6,383 nucleotides of DNA from Pseudomonadota bacterium. GTDB lineage: Bacteria; Pseudomonadota; Alphaproteobacteria; Rhizobiales; Rhizobiaceae. Below the pieces are notes generated by a model. It saw nothing but the letters and a program-made list of their open reading frames with translations. It was not told the origin of the DNA and made no database searches. The translations under genes were made by a program, and so were the position numbers. The stretch spans positions 1 to 6,383 of the forward strand of contig QGUU01000146.1 in the NCBI GenBank assembly GCA_003242525.1, written 5' to 3'. Shown here one piece after another: positions 5,382 to 6,383 of the stretch (within the stretch, counting starts at the first letter, position 1; each line of letters opens with the position of its first letter).

Positions 5382-6383
5382 CTATTTCATTTCCAGCAGC
5401 CGCTCCAGGTAGCTGCGCTCGATTTCGGGCGATAGCGCATTGCCCAGCCTCTTGCGTATGGCCTCGAGGATGCGTCGGGCCCGCTGCACGTCGATCTCGT
5501 CCGGCACCTTGACCGAATCACCGAAGTCGGGGCCTGTCGTGGCGCGAGGCCGGCCGAGGGGATCGCGGTCTGCGTTCCGTGCGCGGCTGCCTTCCTGGCT
5601 TCCTCCCTCATCGCCCTGCATAGCCTGCAATTGCTGCATCATGTCCCTGGCGCCGTTACGCAGCGCTTCCAGAGCGCGGCCCTGATGGCCAACCGCGTTG
5701 TTCCCTTCCCCGCGGCCGAGTGAGTCGCTTGCGTCGCCCATCTCGCGGCCCGCCTCGCCGAATCCCTTGTTGGGCTGCATGCCCATGCCTTCCAGGCCCT
5801 TGCGCAGCTTCTCAAGCTCCTGTTGGAGCCCCTTTTGGCCTTCCTGCAACTGCTTGAGCGCTTCGGCAAATTCCTCAGGTGTCATTGGCTTGCCCTGGCC
5901 ACCATCAGGCGGCCTGCCATTCTCGCCCTGCATCCCTTCCATGCCCTGCTCGCCCCAGGGGTCCTCGCCATTGTCGCCGTTCTGGCCGGGCTGCATCTGG
6001 TCGAGCCGGTAGGTCTCATTCATCATTTCCTGCTGGCGCCGCATGATCTCGCCGAGCTTGTCCATCTGCTGGCGCATCTCGTCCGACTGCTGGTTCGGGC
6101 TTCCCCTCCGGCCGGCCTGCAGGTTGTTCATCATGTTCTGGAGTTCGGACAGCAGTTGCTGCGCCCTGTCGCGGTCTCCGGACTTGGCGAGGTTCTCGAT
6201 CTGATCAAGCAATCGCTCGAGATCGCTCTGGCGCAGCTCCTGGGCGCCGTCCGGCATCTGCAAGGCGTTACGCTGGTCCGGATGCCGCTCGGCGAACTCC
6301 CGCAGAAAATCCTGCATCGCCTGGCGGCGTTCCTTCATCGCCTTTTCGATTTCCTCATCCGTGGCGCCATTCCCAAGAAGTTC
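5382..6383 (-). CDS. TIGR02302/DUF4175 family membrane protein, C-terminal part (runs off right edge)
   Basis: The frame is open to the window edge, so only the last 333 residues are seen; the internal ATG at 6338 is not the start. TIGR02302 proteins are about 850 residues, alphaproteobacterial, with a few membrane helices near the N-terminus and a long Gln/Gly-rich region outside the membrane; their function is unknown. What is visible agrees: DEEIEKAMKERRQAMQDF at the start, heptad-like amphipathic helices rich in Gln and Met (around 50-125 of the fragment and 170-200), Gly/Asn/Asp-rich low-complexity linkers, then a conserved end with DPLGRP near residue 274 and a charged helical tail ending LLEMK. 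No cysteine is present in the fragment. It converges on the response regulator with a 35-base gap, so the two are separate transcripts. Family call is by composition, tail motif and neighbourhood. Confidence 0.85.
   Translation of the reverse strand, partial: ELLGNGATDEEIEKAMKERRQAMQDFLREFAERHPDQRNALQMPDGAQELRQSDLERLLDQIENLAKSGDRDRAQQLLSELQNMMNNLQAGRRGSPNQQSDEMRQQMDKLGEIMRRQQEMMNETYRLDQMQPGQNGDNGEDPWGEQGMEGMQGENGRPPDGGQGKPMTPEEFAEALKQLQEGQKGLQQELEKLRKGLEGMGMQPNKGFGEAGREMGDASDSLGRGEGNNAVGHQGRALEALRNGARDMMQQLQAMQGDEGGSQEGSRARNADRDPLGRPRATTGPDFGDSVKVPDEIDVQRARRILEAIRKRLGNALSPEIERSYLERLLEMK

Noticed and set aside
5698..6012. Ser/Pro-rich plus-strand frame of 104 codons
   Set aside because: It is the antisense shadow of the Gln/Gly-rich region of the TIGR02302 gene.

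Overview
This window looks like a chromosomal core segment of an alphaproteobacterium of the Hyphomicrobiales (Rhizobiales), most like the Mesorhizobium/Phyllobacteriaceae group. I base this on the high G+C content, the order of the genes (plsC, ydcF-type gene, ftsX, ftsE, then divergent hypothetical, hpt, response regulator, and a convergent TIGR02302 gene), and the presence of TIGR02302/DUF4175, a family confined to alphaproteobacteria. The assignment rests on recalled synteny and protein style, not on a database search. No mobile element, CRISPR array, rRNA or tRNA is visible.

Left half, minus strand. A four-gene cell-envelope block is read leftwards from about 3505: ftsE (cell-division ABC ATPase), ftsX (its membrane partner, overlapping ftsE by 8 bases), a YdcF/DUF218 membrane-anchored protein (103 bases after ftsX), and a PlsC-type 1-acyl-glycerol-3-phosphate acyltransferase (75 bases further on). 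Together they link septal peptidoglycan remodelling, envelope-precursor metabolism and phospholipid synthesis. Bases 1-182 lie downstream of plsC and hold no gene I can support.

Right half, plus strand. Starting at 3697 there are a one-pass membrane protein with a DUF3426-like C-terminal domain but no zinc ribbon, hpt (hypoxanthine phosphoribosyltransferase, 17 bases later), and a CpdR-like single-domain response regulator. Facing them, and running off the right edge, is the C-terminal third or so of a TIGR02302/DUF4175 membrane protein.

The most interesting signal is regulatory. The 191-base divergent spacer between ftsE and the hypothetical gene carries a perfect TTAA-N7-TTAA site (3576-3590), the consensus for the alphaproteobacterial cell-cycle regulator CtrA, plus two TTAACCAT motifs. 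By my reading the tetramer TTAA occurs only five times in the whole window, and all five copies are in gene-upstream spacers: one before ydcF, three between ftsE and the hypothetical gene, one before the response regulator. This suggests that ftsEX and the divergent operon are under cell-cycle control. I see no radically new system here; the genes are conserved core genes, and the novelty lies in the regulatory wiring and in the uncharacterised membrane proteins.
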